From JBMNTU01 sp050945895 (GTDB lineage: Bacteria; Bacillota; Clostridia; Christensenellales; Christensenellaceae): a DNA stretch of 8,218 bases. The notes beneath the pieces were generated by a model, which was given only the letters and a program-made list of their open reading frames with translations, did no database searches and was not told the DNA's origin. This document shows positions 1-5,698 of the stretch, in pieces (positions within the stretch are counted from its first letter, which is position 1; each line of letters opens with the position of its first letter). The DNA is taken from the NCBI GenBank assembly GCA_050945895.1, contig JBMNTU010000092.1:1-8218 (forward strand), given 5' to 3'. A program made the translations under genes and the position numbers.

Positions 1-50
1 CGTTTACCATATTACTGCATACACTCCTTGATTGATTCTTTTCCAAAATC

Positions 51-59
51 ATTATATCA
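51..59 (-). promoter_or_regulatory. Possible extended -10 promoter reading leftward
   Basis: On the minus strand this reads TGATATAAT, a perfect extended -10 (TGnTATAAT). No -35 box is found 16-18 bp upstream, where the GC-rich hairpin lies instead. A purine-rich AAGGAG (29-24, minus) and an ATG (10-8) lie downstream, so it could serve a gene leaving the window on the left. The alternative is that it is chance in an AT-rich stretch and the repeat is the 3' flank of a plus-strand gene. Confidence 0.3.
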
Positions 60-72
60 AGTGTGTATCTGT

Positions 73-101
73 GGGAGGCGCCTTCTGGACGCCTCCCTTT
101 T
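73..101 (+). terminator. Putative rho-independent terminator inside the left repeat
   Basis: GGGAGGCG (73-80) pairs perfectly with CGCCTCCC (90-97). Two further CC/GG pairs are possible around a bulged A, and TTTT follows at 98-101. The T run makes it a terminator for transcripts reading rightward from outside the window. It would sit convergent with the minus-strand terminator at 137-165. The T run is short. No plus-strand gene ending at the left can be confirmed. Confidence 0.6.
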
Positions 102-136
102 GCCAATGATTATTTTACACTAAGATTCTGCATACA

Positions 137-165
137 AAAAAACCGCCCTTTCGGGCGGTTTTGCG
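137..165 (-). terminator. Strong terminator of the 77-aa protein gene
   Basis: CCGCCC (143-148) and GGGCGG (153-158) form a six-pair GC stem with a four-base loop, extended by A/T pairs on both sides. Read on the minus strand it is followed by a run of seven T (142-136). It lies just past the stop codon at 178 of the minus-strand gene. The T run on the plus strand is shorter (four), so it could be weakly bidirectional. Confidence 0.88.
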
Positions 166-177
166 TGCTTTGGAGTT

Positions 178-411
178 TTAGCCCCGTACCAGATAGTTAA
201 GCAAAAGGTTCAAATCCTCCGGTTCGGAAACGATCAAATCCAACTCGTCGATCTGTGCGTCTTTAAACATCTGCGTAAGCGCGATGTATTGGCACAGTGT
301 GGATTTGAGGTTGAGCCTGTCCCCCTCTGAGGTAACCAGTTCTACTTTACCCTTGCAATCTTTCAAAACCTCGAAAAACTTTTGGGGCTCCGTGATGTTT
401 TTAATTTTCAC
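178..411 (-). CDS. Conserved small protein of unknown function (77 aa)
   Basis: The frame is open to 510, but the supported start is GTG at 411, because AAGGAGG lies about 8 nt upstream and the promoter at 482-510 overlaps the longer reading. The 77-aa product begins MKIKNITEPQKFFEV and contains K-V-E-L-V-T-x-E-G-D-R-L-N-L-K-S (residues 22-37) followed by S-E-P-E-D-L (62-67). It has no signal peptide or membrane segment and looks like a compact alpha/beta cytosolic protein. From memory, similar ~75-aa proteins with a central K-V-E-L-V-T-G-E-G-D-x-L-N-L-K-S stretch are widespread in Clostridia and are sometimes labelled 'polyA polymerase' in databases; nothing visible supports that activity. 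It is a monocistronic unit with its own promoter, a 5' hairpin and a strong terminator. Function unknown. Confidence 0.85.
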   Translation of the reverse strand: MKIKNITEPQKFFEVLKDCKGKVELVTSEGDRLNLKSTLCQYIALTQMFKDAQIDELDLIVSEPEDLNLLLNYLVRG

Positions 412-443
412 TCCTTTTCCCTCCTTAAAATAATATTGTGGGT

Positions 444-476
444 TTGGGAGTAGTCTCTTTTTACTTAGGCTCCCAA
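444..476 (-). promoter_or_regulatory. Stem-loop at the predicted 5' end of the 77-aa protein mRNA
   Basis: On the minus strand TTGGGAG (476-470) pairs perfectly with CTCCCAA (450-444) around a 19-nt A-rich loop. The predicted transcription start from the promoter at 482-510 is about position 475-477, so the stem would form the very 5' end of the mRNA. Such a structure could protect the 5' end from decay. It could also be an attenuation or protein-binding element, but no terminator alternative is visible. Confidence 0.5.
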
Positions 477-481
477 TTCGC

Positions 482-510
482 AGTCTATCAAAAAACTGTC
501 TATATGTCAA
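482..510 (-). promoter_or_regulatory. Sigma-A promoter of the 77-aa protein gene
   Basis: On the minus strand there is a perfect -35 TTGACA (510-505), a 17-bp spacer and -10 TAGACT (487-482). A TG dinucleotide is placed as in an extended -10. This is the best sigma-A match in the window and implies an independently and probably strongly transcribed small gene. Confidence 0.85.
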
Positions 511-572
511 TAATACCCGCTATTTTAAGTGTGAAAACAATTTGTTAACGAAATGGGCCGGCCAGGCGAAAG

Positions 573-1427
573 TCAATTTTGCGAAATGCCCCATTTTTCC
601 CGCAGCCTTCCCGCTGTTCCGTCCTGCTCAAACTGATGTATGATGCGGTTGAACTCGCTTTGTACCGCGGTTTGCCCAGTGGGCAGCATAATGGCATATC
701 CAACATCGAAAAGCGGCTCGGCCAATACGCGGAATCCTGCGTTTTCAAACTGTTGGGCAATGACCTCGGGCACAACCACCGCATTCAGCACTCCGTTGGA
801 AATATCGATCATAATGCTTTCGTAATCCGTATAGCGCAATACCTCGTAGCTAAGGCTGCGCTCCTCCAGGAAATCCTCCACGCGGGAAATGGGAATGGTT
901 GTGTTTAGCACACCCAGCTTGCCCCCCTGCATGTTTTCCAGCTTATCCAGCCGGGAATCTCCATGGGTAACCACAACTGCGCGGTCGTAGCAATAGGGTT
1001 CGGTCAACAAAAACCCGCTTACCTTGTCTGCCCCCGGAATGAGCAGCCCGAGATTTATATCGGTCACGCCGTATTTTATATTTGCCCCGGCATCAAGAGA
1101 GGTGATTTCTACATAGTCATAAAGCTTTCCGCCCTCTGGAAAAAGAACGGCAAGAACAGCGTCTATATAGTCCCTGTCATATCCGGCGATCTCGCCGTGC
1201 TCGTCCAGACTGCCAAAAGGCGCAATATCCGACCGCAGGCCAATTGTAATCGTATCCTGTGTGGCAAGAAAGCTTTCGTTCAGGCTTTTGCGGTTGCTCA
1301 GCCCAACCAGCAGGCCGGCAACAACAATGATGACGACAATAAAAATAACAAGCTGCAAAAGCGGCCGCCGATATCGTTTTATGAAATCTGAAAATCCGCC
1401 TGCAGGGCGGCTGCGGTATGTTCTCAA
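573..1427 (-). CDS. Membrane-anchored family-3 solute-binding-like protein
   Basis: 284 aa. A basic N-terminus (residues 1-21) is followed by one strongly hydrophobic segment (about 23-43) with no lipobox cysteine, so it is likely an uncleaved anchor with the rest outside the membrane. Residues ~58-282 fit the bacterial extracellular solute-binding family 3 fold: I-x-I-G-L-R-S-D-I-A-P-F-G (60-72), then G-E-I-A-G-Y-D-R-D (78-86), L-T-E-P-Y (141-145) and a C-terminal G-T-A-G-R-L-R-E-K-W-G (270-280). The usual T-P-E-R motif, whose arginine binds an amino acid carboxylate, is replaced by I-P-G-A-D (130-134). The 'G-x-x-D-A' aspartate is asparagine (N215). No ABC permease or ATPase lies nearby. 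It follows ktrA by 122 bp but has its own promoter. The start is TTG with only a weak GGGGT upstream, so the N-terminus is uncertain. Ligand unknown; a sensory or degenerate role is possible. Confidence 0.8.
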   Translation of the reverse strand: MRTYRSRPAGGFSDFIKRYRRPLLQLVIFIVVIIVVAGLLVGLSNRKSLNESFLATQDTITIGLRSDIAPFGSLDEHGEIAGYDRDYIDAVLAVLFPEGGKLYDYVEITSLDAGANIKYGVTDINLGLLIPGADKVSGFLLTEPYCYDRAVVVTHGDSRLDKLENMQGGKLGVLNTTIPISRVEDFLEERSLSYEVLRYTDYESIMIDISNGVLNAVVVPEVIAQQFENAGFRVLAEPLFDVGYAIMLPTGQTAVQSEFNRIIHQFEQDGTAGRLREKWGISQN

Positions 1428-1477
1428 ATAAATACTACCCCGATCGTAAGACTGTTTTTGCCCTATAAACCGGCACT

Positions 1478-1506
1478 ATTATAAAGCATCCGGCGCAAAA
1501 CGGCAA
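1478..1506 (-). promoter_or_regulatory. Sigma-A promoter of the solute-binding-like gene
   Basis: On the minus strand -35 TTGCCG (1506-1501) is 17 bp from a perfect -10 TATAAT (1483-1478). It lies in the gap between ktrA and the solute-binding gene. The -35 overlaps the descending arm of a small GGCAA/TTGCC hairpin, which may be a weak ktrA terminator. Confidence 0.75.
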
Positions 1507-1549
1507 TGCATTTTTGCCATTGTACACGGTTTGTTTACAGGAAACCCCG

Positions 1550-2221
1550 CTATTTGTGCCGGCTGGTCACATCGTCCACCTTTGCAATCTGTTCTTCAGA
1601 GCCGATGACAATCAGCGTATCGCCCGGCAAAATAATATCCTTGGGCTCCGGGTTTACGTTGATATCGTTGTCGTCGTGCCGGATTGCCACAATATTCAGC
1701 CCATAGCGCTTGCGGAAATCGGTTTCGACAATGCTTTTGTTTGCCCACAGCTCCGGCACGTCCAGCTCGGCGATGCCATAATCGGGCGAAAGCTCGATAA
1801 AATCGAGTATTCCCGGAGACAGCAGGTTGTGCGCCACGCGGATACCCATTTCTCGTTCGGGAAAGACCGCGCGGTCTACGCCGACTTTGTCCAGCAGTTT
1901 GGAGTGGATTTCGCTGCGGACCTTTGCCAGCACATATGGAACGCCCTGCTCTTTACAAAGCAGAGAAATCAAAACGCTGTTTTGAATATCCCCCATACAT
2001 ACACAGGCAACGTCAAAATTCCGTATCCCCAGAGATTTCAGCGCCTGTTCGTCTGTCGCATCCATCTGGATCGCATGTGTCGCATAAGAGATCGCCTGGT
2101 TTACCTTCTCCTCGTCCTGGTCAACAACCAGCACCTCTGCCTTCTGTTCGATCAGCGTGCGGGCAATGCTCTCTCCAAAACGGCCCAGGCCAATAACAAC
2201 AAACTGCAACTTTTTTTTCAT
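1550..2221 (-). CDS. ktrA: KtrA/TrkA-type RCK gating subunit of potassium uptake
   Basis: 223 aa, the usual length for a single-RCK KtrA/KtrC protein. The RCK_N (TrkA-N) Rossmann domain spans about residues 5-120, with the nucleotide-binding G-L-G-R-F-G (11-16), an acidic V-V-D (32-34) ending the second strand, and M-D-A-T-D (53-57). The RCK_C (TrkA-C) domain spans about 135-217 and ends P-G-D-T-L-I-V-I-G (199-207). It should form the cytosolic octameric ring that binds ATP/ADP and gates KtrB. RCK_C domains of this family bind cyclic di-AMP in several Firmicutes, which is inference here. ATG start with AGGAG 6 nt upstream. It follows ktrB by 118 bp on the same strand, so co-transcription is likely. 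The naming between ktrA, ktrC and trkA cannot be settled by sequence alone. Confidence 0.93.
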   Translation of the reverse strand: MKKKLQFVVIGLGRFGESIARTLIEQKAEVLVVDQDEEKVNQAISYATHAIQMDATDEQALKSLGIRNFDVACVCMGDIQNSVLISLLCKEQGVPYVLAKVRSEIHSKLLDKVGVDRAVFPEREMGIRVAHNLLSPGILDFIELSPDYGIAELDVPELWANKSIVETDFRKRYGLNIVAIRHDDNDINVNPEPKDIILPGDTLIVIGSEEQIAKVDDVTSRHK

Positions 2222-2339
2222 TTTTTACTCCTAGCGAAGCGGGGATAAAACCCTGTGCGTTTCCCGCCGTTATTTTTGCCACAGCTGCTTGGCTGTTTTT
2301 CTTAAAAACGGTAGGGCAGTATGCCGCGTTGCGCCGCAT

Positions 2340-3704
2340 TTACCCTATCATTATTTTATCTTCCGGATATCTTTTTGCAATCTTTGTTTTTTCCATGCGC
2401 GCCGCAATTGCCATGGTAAAGGTAAAGATTCCAACGCGGCCGCCGTACATTGTTACAACCAGCACAACCCTGCTGATTGCGGAAAACGCCGCAGTATTGC
2501 CCGATGCAATGCCCACCGTGCCAAACGCAGACACAATTTCAAACACAATATCCGCAATTTGGATACGGCCAAACTCGACAACCGCAACAATAATCGTCGC
2601 AATAATAACAAAAAGGATGCCCAACATCAGCGTTGCCAGCGCCCGCATCACAATTTGCCGGTCGATGCGCCGCCCAAATATTTCAATATCTTCTTTTCCC
2701 TGAATGGTGGCAATGAGGAAAAGCGCCGCCAGCGCAATGGTCGTCGTCTTAATACCGCCCGCCGTACCTGCAGGCGAAGCACCAATAAACATCAGTATAA
2801 TCGTCAAAATTTTTGAAGTGGGCATAAGGTCGGCCTGCACCACGCCCGCAAAGCCCGCCGTACGCGCAGTAACCGATTGGAAAAACGCCCCCGAAACCTT
2901 ATCGCCGACATTAAACGCTTCAATGGAAAAGGTTTTTGGGTTGCCCCACTCAAAAAATAAAAACAGCACAAAGCCAACCAGTGTCAATACCAGGCTCATG
3001 AGTAATACGACCTTTGTATGTAACATAAACCGGTGACCTTTGTTCCGAAGCTTAAAAAAGATATCCAGCAAAACATAAAAGCCCAATCCGCCCAGCGTAA
3101 TCAGGCACATTGTTGTGGTCATAATCAGGGGGTCTGTTGCAAACGGCTGCAAGCTTGTGCCCATACCAAAAACATCAAAGCCTGCATTGCAAAAGCTGGA
3201 AACGGATTGAAACAGGCTGAAGTACAGCCCGGTTTGTGTGCCGTACAATGGCACGAACCGGATAGCAAAAATCAAAAAGGCCGCCAGCTCGATGACTGCG
3301 GTCAAAACGATTACGTCCCGCGCCATGCGCACCACGCCCTGGATGCTGTAGCCGTTCATGGAATTTTGCATCAGCATACGGTCTTTGAGTGTAAACCGCT
3401 TTCCAAAAAGCATATAGACCATAGACGTCATGGTCATAAAGCCAATTCCACCCATCTGGATCAGGCAAAGCATCGTTACCTGGCCAAAAGGTGAGAGCAT
3501 TTGCCCCAGGTCAAACACGCCCAGGCCCGTTACACACACTGCCGATGTGGATGTAAAAAGGGCGTCCACAAAAGACAGCGGCTCGCCCGTTTTGGTGGCA
3601 ATGGGAAGCAAAAGCAAAAGCGTACCAATGGCAATCATGCCGCCAAACCCGAAAACAAGCACCTGCGCAGGGCTTAGGCCCTTTTTTTTGTTTGCAATGG
3701 ACAT
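2340..3704 (-). CDS. ktrB: KtrB/TrkH-type potassium-translocating membrane subunit
   Basis: 454 aa with a highly hydrophobic multi-helix profile, matching the length of KtrB (about 450 aa). The four M1-P-M2 repeats each keep a selectivity-filter glycine: V-C-V-T-G (56-60), C-N-A-G-F-D (172-177), R-T-A-G-F (281-285) and G-T-V-G (395-398). The conserved S-P-A-G-T-A-G-G-I-K (310-319) follows the third repeat, and G-R-V-G (422-425) lies near the C-terminus. It should import K+ across the cytoplasmic membrane, driven by the membrane potential or coupled to Na+, when assembled with KtrA. ATG start with GAGGAG 5 nt upstream. First gene of the minus-strand ktrB-ktrA pair and divergent from the Spo0A-like gene. 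Confidence 0.95.
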   Translation of the reverse strand: MSIANKKKGLSPAQVLVFGFGGMIAIGTLLLLLPIATKTGEPLSFVDALFTSTSAVCVTGLGVFDLGQMLSPFGQVTMLCLIQMGGIGFMTMTSMVYMLFGKRFTLKDRMLMQNSMNGYSIQGVVRMARDVIVLTAVIELAAFLIFAIRFVPLYGTQTGLYFSLFQSVSSFCNAGFDVFGMGTSLQPFATDPLIMTTTMCLITLGGLGFYVLLDIFFKLRNKGHRFMLHTKVVLLMSLVLTLVGFVLFLFFEWGNPKTFSIEAFNVGDKVSGAFFQSVTARTAGFAGVVQADLMPTSKILTIILMFIGASPAGTAGGIKTTTIALAALFLIATIQGKEDIEIFGRRIDRQIVMRALATLMLGILFVIIATIIVAVVEFGRIQIADIVFEIVSAFGTVGIASGNTAAFSAISRVVLVVTMYGGRVGIFTFTMAIAARMEKTKIAKRYPEDKIMIG

Positions 3705-3748
3705 GACTGCTCCTCATCTTTCAGAAAATCAGCATTTGGCTCAAACAC

Positions 3749-3759
3749 ATTATATTATA
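3749..3759 (-). promoter_or_regulatory. Probable -10 region of the ktrBA promoter
   Basis: The minus strand reads TATAATATAAT, two overlapping perfect -10 boxes, about 45 bp before the ktrB ATG. The -35 region is a poor T-rich sequence, so start-point choice or activator dependence cannot be decided. I saw no c-di-AMP or other known riboswitch signature in the short leader. Confidence 0.55.
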
Positions 3760-3893
3760 ACCGCATTGCCGAAAAAAGGATACTTTAAAAATTTGTGAAA
3801 AAAAATGATTATTTTGAAAAAAACCGGAATATGGGAGCGGCCCCAAGCATACACTATAGATATGGATTTCAATTCAATAAATAATAAGCAGCC

Positions 3894-3909
3894 CATTGGT
3901 TTCCCAATG
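3894..3909 (+). promoter_or_regulatory. Small hairpin in the spo0A-like gene leader
   Basis: CATTGG (3894-3899) and CCAATG (3904-3909) form a six-pair stem with a four-base loop, ending 7 bases before the SD-like AAAGGA (3917-3922). Its proximity to the ribosome site makes a translational effect conceivable. No convincing sigma-A or sigma-H promoter was found between 3780 and 3890; TATAGAT at 3855 is the best -10 candidate but has no -35. Confidence 0.35.
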
Positions 3910-3932
3910 AGGAATGAAAGGATATTTTTCAT

Positions 3933-4712
3933 ATGAAGCAAATCGATATTCTGATTTTGGAAGACGATATCAAAACGGCGGAAATGCTAAAATATAAACT
4001 GGGGCAGAAGGATAATATCGGCGACATCAAATGTGCAGTGTCGGAAGCGGAAGCGCTGGAGCATTTGGGCGCGGCAAGCTTCGATATTATGATTCTCGAT
4101 CTTATTATGTCTCATTGCGACGGGTTCCATTGCATGGAGCAGCTTGCGCGGATGCATATGGAAGCGATGCCCGATATTATCGTTATTTCGGCGTTGAACC
4201 ACGAGCATGCCATTCGTAAATCGTTTGACCTGGGCGCAAAGTACTATATGATCAAGCCGTGCGATGCAGACATCATGCATGCGCGCATCATGGATTTGCA
4301 GGATATGAAAACGGCGTCGGCCACAGATGACGGCGCGCAGGCGTTTCGCGGCAAAGCCGTCACTGTCGAACATCGGATTATGGAAATACTGCTGGCGCTG
4401 GGCATGCCCCCGCACCTGAAGGGCTATCAGTACCTGCGCGAGGCAATCAGAATGGTGATTAACGATCCTTCCATGATTTACAGTATTACCCGGAAGCTCT
4501 ATCCCGCAATTGCCGAAAAGTTTGACGCGACGCCCACCAAAGTAGAGCTTGCCATCCGGCACACGATTGAAGTTGCCTGGCAAAGAAGTAAAATGAAAAA
4601 CGCCCGCCAGATTTTCGGCTGCGATCTGTTCTCGCAGGGAAGCCGCCCCACAAACGGGGAGCTGATTGCGCTTATTGCCGATAAGATCGGCATAGAACTA
4701 CAAAACGAATAA
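3933..4712 (+). CDS. spo0A: Spo0A-like sporulation response regulator, divergent
   Basis: 259 aa, close to the ~265 of Spo0A. The receiver domain (about 1-125) has the acidic cluster E-D-D (10-12), phosphoacceptor D56, S86 and K108 in I-K-P, so it should accept phosphate. A short linker (~126-140) leads to the Spo0A_C DNA-binding domain (~143-257), with H-L-K-G-Y-Q-Y-L-R-E-A-I (161-172) and A-I-R-H-T-I-E-V-A-W (207-216) as diagnostic blocks. Two oddities: the proline normally four residues after the phosphoacceptor is serine (S60), and the recognition-helix block usually reading S-R-V-E-R-A-I-R-H is T-K-V-E-L-A-I-R-H (202-210). ATG start with AAAGGA 10 nt upstream. It stands alone on its strand. 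The spoIVB gene that precedes spo0A in many Firmicutes is not upstream, where the divergent ktrB lies instead. It may be the main Spo0A of a divergent lineage or a paralogue. Confidence 0.9.
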   Translation: MKQIDILILEDDIKTAEMLKYKLGQKDNIGDIKCAVSEAEALEHLGAASFDIMILDLIMSHCDGFHCMEQLARMHMEAMPDIIVISALNHEHAIRKSFDLGAKYYMIKPCDADIMHARIMDLQDMKTASATDDGAQAFRGKAVTVEHRIMEILLALGMPPHLKGYQYLREAIRMVINDPSMIYSITRKLYPAIAEKFDATPTKVELAIRHTIEVAWQRSKMKNARQIFGCDLFSQGSRPTNGELIALIADKIGIELQNE

Positions 4713-4760
4713 AAATGCATATTCGCCGCATGCGCCCTAACGGATGTTTTTATGCATAAT

Positions 4761-4853
4761 TGTGGAAAAGGTGCATATAAATGTGGATAACGAAAATATA
4801 CGGGCTGCGACTTTCTCATATTTTGTGCATGAGTTTGTGGATAAAGTGGATAA
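4761..4853 (+). promoter_or_regulatory. Cluster of four DnaA-box-like sequences
   Basis: Against the DnaA box TGTGGATAA (reverse complement of TTATCCACA) there are perfect matches at 4782-4790 and 4836-4844. One-mismatch matches lie at 4761-4769 (TGTGGAAAA) and 4845-4853 (AGTGGATAA). All four have the same orientation, and the last two are directly adjacent. An AT-rich stretch follows immediately. No dnaA, dnaN or other origin-associated gene is in the window, so a DnaA-titrating or reactivating site is as likely as an origin. Confidence 0.65.
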
Positions 4854-4898
4854 CTCCATGAATAATTTGTAGGGTAAACTGCATATTTGTCTAAATTG

Positions 4899-4937
4899 TA
4901 ACATTTTCATTAATTCTAAAAAAAACTAAAAATGTTA
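4899..4937. repeat. AT-rich inverted repeat, possible weak terminator
   Basis: TAACATTTT (4899-4907) is the reverse complement of AAAATGTTA (4929-4937), with a 21-base A-rich loop and a T run after the right arm. It could be a weak terminator for the spo0A-like transcript or part of an easily melted region next to the DnaA boxes. The stem contains only one G-C pair. Confidence 0.4.
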
Positions 4938-5032
4938 TTTTTATACAGAAATTTATATTATTTATGTATAAAAATGCAAAAGAGGTCGCCTAAAACCGGT
5001 TTGTTTGTGCAGGTATTGCAAAGATTTCTGCT

Positions 5033-5698
5033 TCAACAACGGGCAAAAGCATTGGGTTGGAATTGCCGCACGATGCCGCACATGTCCTCAATTTCCGGTG
5101 GCGTATATACATGCTGCTGTTGGGCGCTTTGCCCCGGCCGGAAAAGCTGCAGCGCATAACGCGGCAGCACGGGAACGGCCTGCGCCATAGATACTAGGGC
5201 CGCTTCGGACAGCTCGGGTATGACGGTGGTACGCATTTCCCACTCGATGCCCGCCTCATGCAGCAGCTTTATGCTTTGCTGCACGCCCGAAGCGTCCGCG
5301 CCGCAAATGCGCGGGTACTCGGAAAACGGCGCTTTGTAGTCCATTGCAACATAATCCAGCAGTCCGCCTGAAAGGAGCGATTCAACCACCTGCGGGCGGC
5401 TGCCGTTTGTGTCCAGCTTAACCTTGTAACCCATTTTTTTCAGCGTTCGCGCAAACGGAACAAGATCCTTTTGCAGCGTGGGTTCTCCGCCCGATATAAC
5501 AACGCCGTCCAAAAGCCCGCGCCGCTTTTCAAAGAAGCCGAGTACTTCCGCGTCGTCCAGCATTTTGCCGGAAGACGCCAAAAGCATGCGGTTGTGGCAA
5601 AATCCGCAGTCGTAATTGCAGCCGGGTGTAAACACCGCGGCTGCAAGTGCGCCAGGATAATCGATGGTCGTTGTTTTTACTAGGCCGGAAATGTTCAT
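5033..5698 (-). CDS. nrdG: Anaerobic ribonucleotide reductase activating protein (radical SAM)
   Basis: 221 aa. Residues 1-20 have the N-terminal pattern G-L-x-K-T-T-x-I-D-Y-P-G typical of the NrdG2-type activases. The radical SAM [4Fe-4S] motif C-x3-C-x2-C is C27, C31, C34, followed by H-N. The SAM-binding G-G-E-P is at 70-73, D-T-N-G at 96-99 and M-D-Y-K-A-P at 119-124. It should use a reduced cluster and S-adenosylmethionine to generate the glycyl radical on NrdD in the cytoplasm. Its ATG overlaps the nrdD stop in an ATGA (5695-5698), so translation is probably coupled. The product ends in a cysteine (C221) shortly after N-A-F. No clear terminator follows. Confidence 0.94.
   Translation of the reverse strand: MNISGLVKTTTIDYPGALAAAVFTPGCNYDCGFCHNRMLLASSGKMLDDAEVLGFFEKRRGLLDGVVISGGEPTLQKDLVPFARTLKKMGYKVKLDTNGSRPQVVESLLSGGLLDYVAMDYKAPFSEYPRICGADASGVQQSIKLLHEAGIEWEMRTTVIPELSEAALVSMAQAVPVLPRYALQLFRPGQSAQQQHVYTPPEIEDMCGIVRQFQPNAFARC

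Larger units (their letters stand above)
38..124. repeat. Left copy of a perfect 87-bp inverted repeat
   Basis: These 87 bases are the exact reverse complement of the last 87 bases of the window (8132-8218). I compared every base and found no mismatch. The inner boundary is sharp: after TAAG at 124 the flanks differ (ATTCTG here, GCAAAA in the other copy read on the same strand). The outer boundary cannot be seen because the right copy runs off the window end, so the real repeat may be longer. It holds a GC-rich hairpin with a short T run and an extended -10-like sequence. It is intergenic and carries no recognisable coding sequence. Confidence 0.97.
4713..5032. other. AT-rich convergent intergenic region, 320 bp
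   Basis: Lies between the 3' ends of the spo0A-like gene (plus) and nrdG (minus). No credible gene is present. It holds the DnaA-box cluster (4761-4853), a long AT-rich stretch (about 4861-4980) and an AT inverted repeat (4899-4937). No strong GC-stem terminator is visible for either gene, which is unusual for a convergent pair. Confidence 0.7.

Noticed and set aside
1..10. Possible start (ATG GTA AAC) of a minus-strand gene leaving the window on the left, with AAGGAG at 29-24
   Set aside because: Only three codons are visible, and the 13-nt SD spacing is longer than normal, so it is too little to annotate. The same strand could equally be non-coding.
1..123. Plus-strand frame open from the window edge to TAA at 121-123
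   Set aside because: It runs straight through the terminator-like hairpin and its residues resemble nothing known; short enough to be chance.
1514..2248. 244-codon open frame on the plus strand
   Set aside because: Antisense to ktrA, with a product rich in H, Q and R and without recognisable domains.
2222..2339. 118-bp gap between ktrB and ktrA, checked for a riboswitch or small gene
   Set aside because: No known riboswitch motif, promoter or SD-preceded frame was found apart from the ktrA SD.
3987..4583. 198-codon open frame on the minus strand
   Set aside because: Antisense to the spo0A-like gene; low-plausibility composition.
4886..4894. 0A-box-like TTTGTCTAA near the DnaA cluster, and TTTGTGAAA at 3792
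   Set aside because: Each has one mismatch in the conserved core and sits in AT-rich DNA; not enough to claim Spo0A binding.
4932..5159. 75-codon plus-strand frame starting in the AT-rich gap
   Set aside because: No SD, and it runs antisense into the 3' end of nrdG.
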